Of a stretch of 64,000 nt of DNA, positions 26,878 to 41,839 are shown in pieces. Below the pieces are notes generated by a model. The model searched no databases. It was not told the origin of the DNA and saw nothing but the letters and a program-made list of their open reading frames with translations. The stretch lies in contig CAXKVF010000084.1 in assembly GCA_964057225.1 (NCBI GenBank), forward strand, positions 124,001 through 188,000, in the 5' to 3' direction. A program made the position numbers and the translations under genes. Origin of the DNA: Auanema rhodensis. Its lineage: Eukaryota > Nematoda > Chromadorea > Rhabditida > Rhabditidae. Each line of letters opens with the position of its first letter. Positions within the stretch are counted from its first letter, which is position 1.

Positions 26878-29800
26878 TCAATAAAAATTTGTTTTTAGAC
26901 TAATATGGACATGGGGAATCTAATTTTGAAAACCGCATCTCTTTATCTTTCACGTGAAGCGAGTTACATACCAAGTGCACATCACGTGTACATTTAATTA
27001 GCATAAATTAAAGTTCACGTAAATTTCAAAGTCATGGTTACCATGAACCAATATCAATAAAAATTTGTTTTTAGACTAATATGGACATGGGGAATCTAAT
27101 TTTGAAAACCGCATCTCTTTATCTTTCACGTGAAGCGAGTTACATACCAAGTGCACATCACGTGTACATTTAATTAGCATAAATTAAAGTTCACGTAAAA
27201 TTCAAAGTCATGGTTACCATGCACCAATATCAATAAAAATTTGTTTTTAGACTAATATGGACATGGGGAATCTAATTTTGAAAACCGCATCTCTTTATCT
27301 TTTACGTGAAGCGAGTTACATACCAAGTGCACATCACGTGTACATTTAATTAGCATAAATTAAAGTTCACGTAAATTTCAAAGTCGTGGTTACCATGCAC
27401 CAATATCAATAAAAATTTGTTTTTAGACTAATATGGACATGGGGAATCTAATTTTGAAAACCGCATCTCTTTATCTTTCACGTGAAGCGAGTTACATACC
27501 AAGTGCACATCACGTGTACATTTAATTAGCATAAATTAAAGTTCACGTAAATTTCAAAGTCGTGGTTACCATGCACCAATATCAATAAAAATTCGTTTTT
27601 AGACTAATATGGACATGGGGAATCTAATTTTGAAAACCGCATCTCTTTATCTTTCACGTGAAGCGAGTTACATACCAAGTGCACATCACGTGTACATTTA
27701 ATTAGCATAAATTAAAGTTCACGTAAAATTCAAAGTCATGGTTACCATGCACCAATATCAATAAAAATTTGTTTTTAGACTAATATGGACATGGGGAATC
27801 TAATTTTGAAAACCGCATCTCTTTATCTTTCACGTGAAGCGAGTTACATACCAAGTGCACATCACGTGTACATTTAATTAGCATAAATTAAAGTTCACGT
27901 AAATTTCAAAGTCATGGTTACCATGAAGCAATATCAATAAAAATTTGTTTTTAGACTAATATGGACATGGGGAATCTAATTTTGAAAACCGCATCTCTTT
28001 ATCTTTCACGTGAAGCGAGTTACATACCAAGTGCACTTCACGTGTACATTTAATTAGCATAAATTAAAGTTCACGTAAATTTCAAAGTCATGGTTACCAT
28101 GAACCAATATCAATAAAAATTTGTTTTTAGACTAATATGGACATGGGGAATCTAATTTTGAAAACCGCATCTCTTTATCTTACACGTGAAGCGAGTTACA
28201 TACCAAGTGCACATCACGTGTACATTTAATTAGCATAAATTAAAGTTCACGTAAAATTCAAAGTCATGGTTACCATGCACCAATATCAATAAAAATTTGT
28301 TTTTAGACTAATATGGACATGGGGAATCTAATTTTGAAAACCGCATCTCTTTATCTTTTACGTGAAGCGAGTTACATACCAAGTGCACATCACGTGTACA
28401 TTTAATTAGCATAAATTAAAGTTCACGTAAATTTCAAAGTCATGGTTACCATGAACCAATATCAATAAAAATTTGTTTTTAGACTAATATGGACATGGGG
28501 AATCTAATTTTGAAAACCGCATCTCTTTATCTTTCACGTGAAGCGAGTTACATACCAAGTGCACATCACGTGTACATTTAATCAGCATAAATTAAAGTTC
28601 ACGTAAATTTCAAAGTCATGGTTACCATGCACCAATATCAATAAAAATTTGTTTTTAGACTAATATGGACATGGGGAATCTAATTTTGAAAACCGCATCT
28701 CTTTATCTTTCACGTGAAGCGAGTTACATACCAAGTGCACATCACGTGTACATTTAATTAGCATAAATTAAAGTTCACGTAAATTTCAAAGTCATGGTTA
28801 CCATGAACCAATATCAATAAAAATTTGTTTTTAGACTAATATGGACATGGGGAATCTAATTTTGAAAACCGCATCTCTTTATCTTTCACGTGAAGCGAGT
28901 TACATACCAAGTGCACATCACGTGTACATTTAATTAGCATAAATTAAAGTTCACGTAAATTTCAAAGTCATGGTTACCATGCACCAATATCAATAAAAAT
29001 TTGTTTTTAGACTAATATGGACATGGGGGATCTAATTTTGAAAACCGCATCTCTTTATCTTTCACGTGCAGCGAGTTACATACCAAGTGCACATCACGTG
29101 TACATTTAATTAGCATAAATTAAAGTTCACGTAAATTTCAAAGTCATGGTTACCATGCACCAATATCAATAAAAATTTGTTTTTAGACTAATATGGACAT
29201 GGGGAATCTAATTTTGAAAACCCTCATCTCTTTATCTTTCACGTGAAGCGAGTTACATACCAAGTGCACATCACGTGTACATTTAATTAGCATAAATTAA
29301 AGTTCACGTAAATTTCAAAGTCATGGTTACCATGCACCAATATCAATAAAAATTTGTTTTTAGACTAATATGGACATGGGGAATCTAATTTTGAAAACCG
29401 CATCTCTTTATCTTTCACGTGAAGCGAGTTACATACCAAGTGCACATCACGTGTACATTTAATTAGCATAAATTAAAGTTCACGTAAATTTCAAAGTCAT
29501 GGTTACCATGCACCAATATCAATAAAAATTTGTTTTTAGACTAATATGGACATAGGGAATCTAATTTTGAAAACCGCATCTCTTTATCTTTCACGTGAAG
29601 CGAGTTACATACCAAGTGCACATCACGTGTACATTTAATTAGCATAAATTAAAGTTCACGTAAATTTCAAAGTCATGGTTACCATGAACCAATATCAATA
29701 AAAATTTGTTTTTAGACTAATATGGACATGGGGAATCTAATTTTGAAAACCGCATCTCTTTATCTTTCACGTGAAGCGAGTTACATACCAAGTGCACATC

Positions 29801-30696
29801 ACGTGTACATTTAATTAGCATAAATTAAAGTTCACGTAAATTTCAAAGTCATGGTTACCATGAACCAATATCAATAAAAATTTGTTTTTAGACTAATATG
29901 CACATGGGGAATCTAATTTTGAAAACCGCATCTCTTTATCTTTCACGTGAAGCGAGTTACATACCAAGTGCACATCACGTGTACATTTAATTAGCATAAA
30001 TTAAAGTTCACGTAAATTTCAAAGTCGTGGTTACCATGCACCAATATCAATAAAAATTCGTTTTTAGACTAATATGGACATGGGGAATCTAATTTTGAAA
30101 ACCGCATCTCTTTATCTTTCACGTGAAGCGAGTTACATACCAAGTGCACATCACGTGTACATTTAATTAGCATAAATTAAAGTTCACGTAAATTTCAAAG
30201 TCATGGTTACCATGAACCAATATCAATTAAAATTTGTTTTTAGACTAATATGGACATGGGGAATCTAATTTTGAAAACCGCATCTCTTTATCTTTCACGT
30301 GAAGCGAGTTACATACCAAGTGCACATCACGTGTACATTTAATTAGCATAAATTAAAGTTCACGTAAAATTCAAAGTCATGGTTACCATGCACCAATATC
30401 AATAAAAATTTGTTTTTAGACTAATATGGACATGGGGAATCTAATTTTGAAAACCGCATCTCTTTATCTTTCACGTGAAGCGAGTTACATACCAAGTGCA
30501 CATCACGTGTACATTTAATTAGCATAAATTAAAGTTCACGTAAATTTCAAAGTCATGGTTACCATGAACCAATATCAATAAAAATTTGTTTTTAGACTAA
30601 TATGGACATGGGGAATCTAATTTTGAAAACCGCATCTCTTTATCTTTCACGTGAAGCGAGTTACATACCAAGTGCACATCACGTGTACATTTAATC
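26878..30696. repeat. mixed satellite domain before the 20-mer
   Basis: AAG, AAC and CAC monomers mix with T147A units, with A157G at 27382, 27558 and 30024. T122C occurs at 28582 and 30696. The stretch from about 30047 (A157G/T13C, then A6T, CAC, AAC, CAC, AAC, CAC and an AAC unit with +1) shares order with parts of the 20-mer that follows, so it is probably a diverged relative of it. Nothing other than satellite was seen. Confidence 0.75.
29166..29342. repeat. 177-bp monomer (+1, CCCTCAT)
   Basis: The usual CCGCATC reads CCCTCATC, a one-base gain. The same change is found at 31279 and 34800. The distances are 2113 bp (12 monomers + 1) and 3521 bp (20 monomers + 1). This one follows CAC whereas the others follow AAC, so exchange has separated it from its old flank. 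Confidence 0.9.
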
Positions 30697-33600
30697 AGCA
30701 TAAATTAAAGTTCACGTAAATTTCAAAGTCATGGTTACCATGCACCAATATCAATAAAAATTTGTTTTTAGACTAATATGGACATGGGGAATCTAATTTT
30801 GAAAACCGCATCTCTTTATCTTTCACGTGAAGCGAGTTACATACCAAGTGCACATCACGTGTACATTTAATTAGCATAAATTAAAGTTCACGTAAATTTC
30901 AAAGTCATGGTTACCATGAACCAATATCAATAAAAATTTGTTTTTAGACTAATATGGACATGGGGAATCTAATTTTGAAAACCGCATCTCTTTATCTTTC
31001 ACGTGAAGCGAGTTACATACCAAGTGCACATCACGTGTACATTTAATTAGCATAAATTAAAGTTCACGTAAATTTCAAAGTCATGGTTACCATGCACCAA
31101 TATCAATAAAAATTTGTTTTTAGACTAATATGGACATGGGGAATCTAATTTTGAAAACCGCATCTCTTTATCTTTCACGTGAAGCGAGTTACATACCAAG
31201 TGCACATCACGTGTACATTTAATTAGCATAAATTAAAGTTCACGTAAATTTCAAAGTCATGGTTACCATGAACCAATATCAATAAAAATTTGTTTTTAGA
31301 CTAATATGGACATGGGGAATCTAATTTTGAAAACCCTCATCTCTTTATCTTTCACGTGAAGCGAGTTACATACCAAGTGCACATCACGTGTACATTTAAT
31401 TAGCATAAATTAAAGTTCACGTAAATTTCAAAGTCATGGTTACCATGCACCAATATCAATAAAAATTTGTTTTTAGACTAATATGGACATGGGGAATCTA
31501 ATTTTGAAAACCGCATCTCTTTATCTTTCACGTGAAGCGAGTTACATACCAAGTGCACATCACGTGTACATTTAATTAGCATAAATTAAAGTTCACGTAA
31601 ATTTCAAAGTCATGGTTACCATGCACCAATATCAATAAAAATTTGTTTTTAGACTAATATGGACATGGGGAATCTAATTTTGAAAACCGCATCTCTTTAT
31701 CTTTCACGTGAAGCGAGTTACATACCAAGTGCACATCACGTGTACATTTAATTAGCATAAATTAAAGTTCACGTAAATTTCAAAGTCATGGTTACCATGA
31801 ACCAATATCAATAAAAATTTGTTTTTAGACTAATATGGACATGGGGAATCTAATTTTGAAAACCGCATCTCTTTATCTTTCACGTGAAGCGAGTTACATA
31901 CCAAGTGCACATCACGTGTACATTTAATTAGCATAAATTAAAGTTCACGTAAATTTCAAAGTCATGGTTACCATGAACCAATATCAATAAAAATTTGTTT
32001 TTAGACTAATATGGACATGGGGAATCTAATTTTGAAAACCGCATCTCTTTATCTTTCACGTGAAGCGAGTTACATACCAAGTGCACATCACGTGTACATT
32101 TAATTAGCATAAATTAAAGTTCACGTAAATTTCAAAGTCGTGGTTACCATGCACCAATATCAATAAAAATTCGTTTTTAGAATAATATGGACATGGGGAA
32201 TCTAATTTTGAAAACCGCATCTCTTTATCTTTCACGTGAAGCGAGTTACATACCAAGTGCACATCACGTGTACATTTAATTAGCATAAATTAAAGTTCAC
32301 GTAAATTTCAAAGTCATGGTTACCATGAACCAATATCAATTAAAATTTGTTTTTAGACTAATATGGACATGGGCAATCTAATTTTGAAAACCGCATCTCT
32401 TTATCTTTCACGTGAAGCGAGTTACATACCAAGTGCACATCACGTGTACATTTAATTAGCATAAATTAAAGTTCACGTAAATTTCAAAGTCATGGTTACC
32501 ATGCACCAATATCAATAAAAATTTGTTTTTAGACTAATATGGACATGGGGAATCTAATTTTGAAAACTGCATCTCTTTATCTTTCACGTGAAGCGAGTTA
32601 CATACCAAATGCACATCACGTGTACATTTTATTAGCATAAATTAAAGTTCACGTAAATTTCAAAGTCATGGTTACCATGCACCAATATCAATAAAAATTT
32701 GTTTTTAGACTAATATGGACATGGGGAATCTAATTTTGAAAACTGCATCTCTTCATCTTTCACGTGAAGCGAGTTACATACCAAGTGCACATCACGTGTA
32801 CATTTAATTAGCATAAATTAAAGTTCACGTAAATTTCAAAGTCATGGTTACCATGCACCAATATCAATAAAAATTTGTTTTTAGACTAATATGGACATGG
32901 GGAATCTAATTTTGAAAACCGCATCTCTTTATCTTTCACGTGAAGCGAGTTACATACCAAGTGCACATCACGTGTACATTTAATTAGCATAAATTAAAGT
33001 TCACGTAAATTTCAAAGTCATGGTTACCATGAACCAATATCAATAAAAATTTGTTTTTAGACTAATATGGACATGGGGAATCTAATTTTGAAAACCGCAT
33101 CTCTTTATCTTTCACGTGAAGCGAGTTACATACCAAGTGCACATCACGTGTACATTTAATTAGCATAAATTAAAGTTCACGTAAATTTCAAAGTCATGGT
33201 TACCATGAACCAATATCAATAAAAATTTGTTTTTAGACTAATATGGACATGGGGAATCTAATTTTGAAAACCGCATCTCTTTATCTTTCACGTGAAGCGA
33301 GTTACATACCAAGTGCACATCACGTGTACATTTAATTAGCATAAATTAAAGTTCACGTAAATTTCAAAGTCATGGTTACCATGAACCAATATCAATAAAA
33401 ATTTGTTTTTAGACTAATATGGACATGGGGAATCTAATTTTGAAAACCGCATCTCTTTATCTTTCACGTGAAGCGAGTTACATACCAAGTGCACATCACG
33501 TGTACATTTAATTAGCATAAATTAAAGTTCACGTAAATTTCAAAGTCATGGTTACCATGAACCAATATCAATAAAAATTTGTTTTTAGACTAATATGGAC

Positions 33601-34217
33601 ATGGGGAATCTAATTTTGAAAACCGCATCTCTTTATCTTTCACGTGAAGCGAGTTACATACCAAGTGCACATCACGTGTACATTTAATTAGCATAAATTA
33701 AAGTTCACGTAAATTTCAAAGTCATGGTTACCATGAACCAATATCAATAAAAATTTGTTTTTAGACTAATATGGACATGGGGAATCTAATTTTGAAAACC
33801 GCATCTCTTTATCTTTCACGTGAAGCGAGTTACATACCAAGTGCACATCACGTGTACATTTAATTAGCATAAATTAAAGTTCACGTAAATTTCAAAGTCG
33901 TGGTTACCATGCACCAATATCAATAAAAATTCGTTTTTAGACTAATATGGACATGGGGAATCTAATTTTGAAAACCGCATCTCTTTATCTTTCACGTGAA
34001 GCGAGTTACATACCAAGTGCACATCACGTGTACATTTAATTAGCATAAATTAAAGTTCACGTAAATTTCAAAGTCATGGTTACCATGAACCAATATCAAT
34101 TAAAATTTGTTTTTAGACTAATATGGACATGGGCAATCTAATTTTGAAAACCGCATCTCTTTATCTTTCACGTGAAGCGAGTTACATACCAAGTGCACAT
34201 CACGTGTACATTTAATT
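30697..34217. repeat. 20-mer (3521-bp) higher-order unit, copy 1
   Basis: Twenty monomers including one 177-bp unit (31279). Landmarks: C22A (GAATAAT) at 32160 after A157G; A6T with G39C at 32336; C57T, CAAATGC and CATTTTATT at 32512; T67C at 32688; five AAC units (33040-33744); A157G/T13C at 33920; A6T/G39C at 34096. Most recur 3521 bp later. The right edge is the junction window 34217-34328. Inside the unit, A157G sites at 32137 and 33897 lie 1760 bp apart, a nested 10-mer register. Confidence 0.88.
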
Positions 34218-37200
34218 AGCATAAATTAAAGTTCACGTAAATTTCAAAGTCATGGTTACCATGCACCAATATCAATAAAAATTTGTTTTTAGACTAATAT
34301 GGACATGGGGAATCTAATTTTGAAAACCGCATCTCTTTATCTTTCACGTGAAGCGAGTTACATACCAAGTGCACATCACGTGTACATTTAATTAGCATAA
34401 ATTAAAGTTCACGTAAATTTCAAAGTCATGGTTACCATGAACCAATATCAATAAAAATTTGTTTTTAGACTAATATGGACATGGGGAATCTAATTTTGAA
34501 AACCGCATCTCTTTATCTTTCACGTGAAGCGAGTTACATACCAAGTGCACATCACGTGTACATTTAATTAGCATAAATTAAAGTTCACGTAAATTTCAAA
34601 GTCATGGTTACCATGCACCAATATCAATAAAAATTTGTTTTTAGACTAATATGGACATGGGGAATCTAATTTTGAAAACCGCATCTCTTTATCTTTCACG
34701 TGAAGCGAGTTACATACCAAGTGCACATCACGTGTACATTTAATTAGCATAAATTAAAGTTCACGTAAATTTCAAAGTCATGGTTACCATGAACCAATAT
34801 CAATAAAAATTTGTTTTTAGACTAATATGGACATGGGGAATCTAATTTTGAAAACCCTCATCTCTTTATCTTTCACGTGAAGCGAGTTACATACCAAGTG
34901 CACATCACGTGTACATTTAATTAGCATAAATTAAAGTTCACGTAAATTTCAAAGTCATGGTTACCATGCACCAATATCAATAAAAATTTGTTTTTAGACT
35001 AATATGGACATGGGGAATCTAATTTTGAAAACCGCATCTCTTTATCTTTCACGTGAAGCGAGTTACATACCAAGTGCACATCACGTGTACATTTAATTAG
35101 CATAAATTAAAGTTCACGTAAATTTCAAAGTCATGGTTACCATGCACCAATATCAATAAAAATTTGTTTTTAGACTAATATGGACATGGGGAATCTAATT
35201 TTGAAAACCGCATCTCTTTATCTTTCACGTGAAGCGAGTTACATACCAAGTGCACATCACGTGTACATTTAATTAGCATAAATTAAAGTTCACGTAAATT
35301 TCAAAGTCATGGTTACCATGAACCAATATCAATAAAAATTTGTTTTTAGACTAATATGGACATGGGGAATCTAATTTTGAAAACCGCATCTCTTTATCTT
35401 TCACGTGAAGCGAGTTACATACCAAGTGCACATCACGTGTACATTTAATTAGCATAAATTAAAGTTCACGTAAATTTCAAAGTCATGGTTACCATGAACC
35501 AATATCAATAAAAATTTGTTTTTAGACTAATATGGACATGGGGAATCTAATTTTGAAAACCGCATCTCTTTATCTTTCACGTGAAGCGAGTTACATACCA
35601 AGTGCACATCACGTGTACATTTAATTAGCATAAATTAAAGTTCACGTAAATTTCAAAGTCGTGGTTACCATGCACCAATATCAATAAAAATTCGTTTTTA
35701 GAATAATATGGACATGGGGAATCTAATTTTGAAAACCGCATCTCTTTATCTTTCACGTGAAGCGAGTTACATACCAAGTGCACATCACGTGTACATTTAA
35801 TTAGCATAAATTAAAGTTCACGTAAATTTCAAAGTCATGGTTACCATGAACCAATATCAATTAAAATTTGTTTTTAGACTAATATGGACATGGGCAATCT
35901 AATTTTGAAAACCGCATCTCTTTATCTTTCACGTGAAGCGAGTTACATACCAAGTGCACATCACGTGTACATTTAATTAGCATAAATTAAAGTTCACGTA
36001 AATTTCAAAGTCATGGTTACCATGCACCAATATCAATAAAAATTTGTTTTTAGACTAATATGGACATGGGGAATCTAATTTTGAAAACTGCATCTCTTTA
36101 TCTTTCACGTGAAGCGAGTTACATACCAAATGCACATCACGTGTACATTTTATTAGCATAAATTAAAGTTCACGTAAATTTCAAAGTCATGGTTACCATG
36201 CACCAATATCAATAAAAATTTGTTTTTAGACTAATATGGACATGGGGAATCTAATTTTGAAAACCGCATCTCTTCATCTTTCACGTGAAGCGAGTTACAT
36301 ACCAAGTGCACATCACGTGTACATTTAATTAGCATAAATTAAAGTTCACGTAAATTTCAAAGTCATGGTTACCATGCACCAATATCAATAAAAATTTGTT
36401 TTTAGACTAATATGGACATGGGGAATCTAATTTTGAAAACCGCATCTCTTTATCTTTCACGTGAAGCGAGTTACATACCAAGTGCACATCACGTGTACAT
36501 TTAATTAGCATAAATTAAAGTTCACGTAAATTTCAAAGTCATGGTTACCATGAACCAATATCAATAAAAATTTGTTTTTAGACTAATATGGACATGGGGA
36601 ATCTAATTTTGAAAACCGCATCTCTTTATCTTTCACGTGAAGCGAGTTACATACCAAGTGCACATCACGTGTACATTTAATTAGCATAAATTAAAGTTCA
36701 CGTAAATTTCAAAGTCATGGTTACCATGAACCAATATCAATAAAAATTTGTTTTTAGACTAATATGGACATGGGGAATCTAATTTTGAAAACCGCATCTC
36801 TTTATCTTTCACGTGAAGCGAGTTACATACCAAGTGCACATCACGTGTACATTTAATTAGCATAAATTAAAGTTCACGTAAATTTCAAAGTCATGGTTAC
36901 CATGAACCAATATCAATAAAAATTTGTTTTTAGACTAATATGGACATGGGGAATCTAATTTTGAAAACCGCATCTCTTTATCTTTCACGTGAAGCGAGTT
37001 ACATACCAAGTGCACATCACGTGTACATTTAATTAGCATAAATTAAAGTTCACGTAAATTTCAAAGTCATGGTTACCATGAACCAATATCAATAAAAATT
37101 TGTTTTTAGACTAATATGGACATGGGGAATCTAATTTTGAAAACCGCATCTCTTTATCTTTCACGTGAAGCGAGTTACATACCAAGTGCACATCACGTGT

Positions 37201-37738
37201 ACATTTAATTAGCATAAATTAAAGTTCACGTAAATTTCAAAGTCATGGTTACCATGAACCAATATCAATAAAAATTTGTTTTTAGACTAATATGGACATG
37301 GGGAATCTAATTTTGAAAACCGCATCTCTTTATCTTTCACGTGAAGCGAGTTACATACCAAGTGCACATCACGTGTACATTTAATTAGCATAAATTAAAG
37401 TTCACGTAAATTTCAAAGTCGTGGTTACCATGCACCAATATCAATAAAAATTCGTTTTTAGACTAATATGGACATGGGGAATCTAATTTTGAAAACCGCA
37501 TCTCTTTATCTTTCACGTGAAGCGAGTTACATACCAAGTGCACATCACGTGTACATTTAATTAGCATAAATTAAAGTTCACGTAAATTTCAAAGTCATGG
37601 TTACCATGAACCAATATCAATTAAAATTTGTTTTTAGACTAATATGGACATGGGCAATCTAATTTTGAAAACCGCATCTCTTTATCTTTCACGTGAAGCG
37701 AGTTACATACCAAGTGCACATCACGTGTACATTTAATT
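34218..37738. repeat. 20-mer (3521-bp) higher-order unit, copy 2
   Basis: This is a tandem copy of 30697-34217, with matching +1 monomer (34800), C22A monomer (35681), C57T/CAAATGC/CATTTTATT monomer (36033) and A157G sites (35658, 37418). By eye it differs in lacking C57T at 36209. The junction lies between the missing T122C at 34217 (present at 30696) and the missing C57T at 34328 (present at 37849). The 10-mer continues past the copy: C57T/CAAATGC at 37793 and T67C at 37969 repeat those at 36033 and 36209. Confidence 0.87.
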
Positions 37739-39728
37739 AGCATAAATTAAAGTTCACGTAAATTTCAAAGTCATGGTTACCATGCACCAATATCAATAAA
37801 AATTTGTTTTTAGACTAATATGGACATGGGGAATCTAATTTTGAAAACTGCATCTCTTTATCTTTCACGTGAAGCGAGTTACATACCAAATGCACATCAC
37901 GTGTACATTTAATTAGCATAAATTAAAGTTCACGTAAATTTCAAAGTCATGGTTACCATGCACCAATATCAATAAAAATTTGTTTTTAGACTAATATGGA
38001 CATGGGGAATCTAATTTTGAAAACCGCATCTCTTCATCTTTCACGTGAAGCGAGTTACATACCAAGTGCACATCACGTGTACATTTAATTAGCATAAATT
38101 AAAGTTCACGTAAATTTCAAAGTCATGGTTACCATGCACCAATATCAATAAAAATTTGTTTTTAGACTAATATGGACATGGGGAATCTAATTTTGAAAAC
38201 CGCATCTCTTTATCTTTCACGTGAAGCGAGTTACATACCAAGTGCACATCACGTGTACATTTAATTAGCATAAATTAAAGTTCACGTAAATTTCAAAGTC
38301 ATGGTTACCATGAACCAATATCAATAAAAATTTGTTTTTAGACTAATATGGACATGGGGAATCTAATTTTGAAAACCGCATCTCTTTATCTTTCACGTGA
38401 AGCGAGTTACGTACCAAGTGCACATCACGTGTACATTTAATTAGCATAAATTAAAGTTCACGTAAATTTCAAAGTCATGGTTACCATGCACCAATATCAA
38501 TAAAAATTTGTTTTTAGACTAATATGGAAATGGGGAATCTAATTTTGAAAACCGCATCTCTTTATCTTTCACGTGAAGCGAGTTACGTACCAAGTGCACA
38601 TCACGTGTACATTTAATTAGCATAAATTAAAGTTCACGTAAATTTCAAAGTCATGGTTACCATGCACCAATATCAATAAAAATTTGTTTTTAGACTAATA
38701 TGGACATGGGGAATCTAATTTTGAAAACCGCATCTCTTTATCTTTCACGTGAAGCGAGTTACATACCAAGTGCACATCACGTGTACATTTAATTAGCATA
38801 AATTAAAGTTCACGTAAATTTCAAAGTCATGGTTACCATGAACCAATATCAATTAAAATTTGTTTTTAGACTAATATGGACATGGGGAATCTAATTTTGA
38901 AAACCGTATCTCTTTATCTTTCACGTGAAGCGAGTTACATACCAAGTGCACATCACGTGTACATTTAATTAGCATAAATTAAAGTTCACGTAAATTTCAA
39001 AGTCATGGTTACCATGAACCAATATCAATAAAAATTTGTTTTTAGACTAATATGGACATGGGGAATCTAATTTTGAAAACCGCATCTCTTTATCTTTCAC
39101 GTGAAGCGAGTTACATACCAAGTGCACATCACGTGTACATTTAATTAGCATAAATTAAAGTTCACGTAAATTTCAAAGTCATGGTTACCATGCACCAATA
39201 TCAATAAAAATTTGTTTTTAGACTAATATGGACATGGGGAATCTAATTTTGAAAACCGCATCTCTTTATCTTTCACGTGAAGCGAGTTACATACCAAGTG
39301 CACATCACGTGTACATTTAATTAGCATAAATTAAAGTTCACGTAAATTTCAAAGTCATGGTTACCATGAACCAATATCAATAAAAATTTGTTTTTAGACT
39401 AATATGAACATGGGCAATCTAATTTTGAAAACCGCATCTCTTTATCTTTCCCGTGAAGCGAGTTACATACCAAGTGCACATCACGTGTACATTTAATTAG
39501 CATAAATTAAAGTTCACGTAAATTTCAAAGTCATGGTTACCATGCACCAATATCAATAAAAATTTGTTTTTAGACTAATATGGACATGAGAAATCTAATT
39601 TTGAAAACCGCATCTCTTTATCTTTCACGTGAAGCGAGTTACATACCGAGTGCACATCACGTGTACATTTAATTAGCATAAATTAAAGTTCACGTAAATT
39701 TCAAAGTCATGGTTACCATGCACCAATA

Positions 39729-39904
39729 TCAATAAAAATTTGTTTTTAGACTAATATGGACATGGGGAATCTAATTTTGAAAACCGCATCTCTTCATATT
39801 TCACGTGAAGCGAGTTACATACCGAGTGCACATCACGTCTAAATTTAATTAGCATAAATTAAAGTTCACGAAAATTTCAAAGTCATGGTTACCATGAACC
39901 AATA
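39729..39904. repeat. unusually diverged monomer
   Basis: Seen together in one unit: CTTCATATTTC, ACCGAGTG, CACGTCTAAAT and CACGAAAAT. Box 2 loses its CACGTG core (CACGTC) and box 3 is altered. The preceding unit at 39553 shares ACCGAGTG. The accumulation of private changes suggests a patch little affected by recent homogenisation. Confidence 0.85.
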
Positions 39905-41664
39905 TCAATAAAAATTTGTTTTTAGACTAATATGGACATGGGCAATCTAATTTTGAAAACCGCATCTCTTTATCTTTCACGTGAAGCGAGTTACATACCA
40001 AGTGCACATCACGTGTACATTTAATTAGCATAAATTAAAGTTCACGTAAATTTCAAAGTCATGGTTACCATGCACCAATATCAATAAAAATTTGTTTTTA
40101 GACTAATATGGACATGGGGAATCTAAGTTTGAAAACCGCATCTCTTCATCTTTCACGTGAAGCGAGTTACATACCAAGTGCACATCACGTGTACATTTAA
40201 TTAGCATAAATTAAAGTTCACGTAAATTTCAAAGTCATGGTTACCATGAACCAATATCAATAAAAATTTGTTTTTAGACTAATATGGACATGGGGAATCT
40301 AATTTTAAAAACCGCATCTCTTTATCTTTCACGTGAAGCGAGTTACATACCAAGTGCACATCACGTGTACATTTAATTAGCATAAATTAAAGTTCACGTA
40401 AATTTCAAAGTCATGGTTACCATGAACCAATATCAATAAAAATTTGTTTTTAGACTAATATGGACATGGGGAATCTAATTTTGAAAACCGCATCTCTTCA
40501 TCTTTCACGTGAAGCGAGTTACATACCAAGTGCACATCACGTGTACATTTAATTAGCATAAATTAAAGTTCACGTAAATTTCAAAGTCATGGTTACCATG
40601 AACCAATATCAATAAAAATTTGTTTTTAGACTAATATGGACATGGGGAATCTAATTTTAAAAACCGCATCTCTTTATCTTTCACGTGAAGCGAGTTACAT
40701 ACCAAGTGCACATCACGTGTACATTTAATTAGCATAAATTAAAGTTCACGTAAATTTCAAAGTCATGGTTACCATGCACCAATATCAATAAAAATTTGTT
40801 TTTAGACTAATATGGACATGGGGAATCTAATTTTAAAAACCGCATCTCTTTATCTTTCACGTGAAGCGAGTTACATACCAAGTGCACATCACGTGTACAT
40901 TTAATTAGCATAAATTAAAGTTCACGTAAATTTCAAAGTCATGGTTACCATGCACCAATATCAATAAAAATTTGTTTTTAGACTAATATGGACATGGGGA
41001 ATCTAATTTTGAAAACCGCATCTCTTTATCTTTCACGTGAAGCGAGTTACATACCAAGTGCACATCACGTGTACATTTAATTAGCATAAATTAAAGTTCA
41101 CGTAAATTTCAAAGTCATGGTTACCATGCACCAATATCAATAAAAATTTGTTTTTAGACTAATATGGACATGGGGAATCTAATTTTGAAAACCGCATCTC
41201 TTCATCTTTCACGTGAAGCGAGTTACATACCAAGTGCACATCAAGTGTACATTTAATTAGCATAAATTAAAGTGCACGTAAATTTCAAAGTCATGGTTAT
41301 CATGCACCAATATCAATAAAAATTTGTTTTTAGACTAATATGGACATGGGGAATCTAATTTTGAAAACCGCATCTCTTTATCTTTCACGTGAAGCGAGTT
41401 ACATACCAAGTGCACATCACGTGTACATTTAATTAGCATAAATTAAAGTTCACGTAAATTTCAAAGTCATGGTTACCATGAAGCAATATCAATAAAAATT
41501 TGTTTTTAGACTAATATGGAAATGGGGAATCTAATTTTGAAAACCGCATCTCTTTATCTTTCACGTGAAGCGAGTTACATACCAAGTGCACATCACGTGT
41601 ACATTTAATTAGCATAAATTAAAGTTCACGTAAATTTCAAAGTCATGGTTACCATGAACCAATA

Positions 41665-41839
41665 TCAATAAAATTTGTTTTTAGACTAATATGGACATGG
41701 GGAATCTAATTTTGAAAACCGCATCTCTTTATCTTTCACGTGAAGCGAGTTACATACCAAGTGCACATCACGTGTACATTTAATTAGCATAAATTAAAGT
41801 TCACGTAAAATTCAAAGTCATGGTTACCATGCACCAATA
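41665..41839. repeat. 175-bp monomer (-1 in the A-tract)
   Basis: The A-tract is one base short (TCAATAAAATTTG). The T11 position is normal, so this deletion is independent of the T11G-linked deletions at 46064, 49583 and 53454. It explains the 1759-bp rather than 1760-bp spacing of flanking C33A monomers. Confidence 0.92.

Noticed and set aside
32104-32286. 60-codon minus-strand open reading frame
   Set aside because: It exists because C22A in the monomer at 32160 turns a minus-strand TAG into TAT; every other monomer stops there. It lies wholly within satellite, has no family resemblance, and the frame rotates from unit to unit. It is chance, not a gene.
35625-35807. Second, identical 60-codon minus-strand open reading frame
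   Set aside because: This is the same C22A monomer copied 3521 bp downstream by the 20-mer duplication. Identity reflects DNA duplication, not protein conservation.
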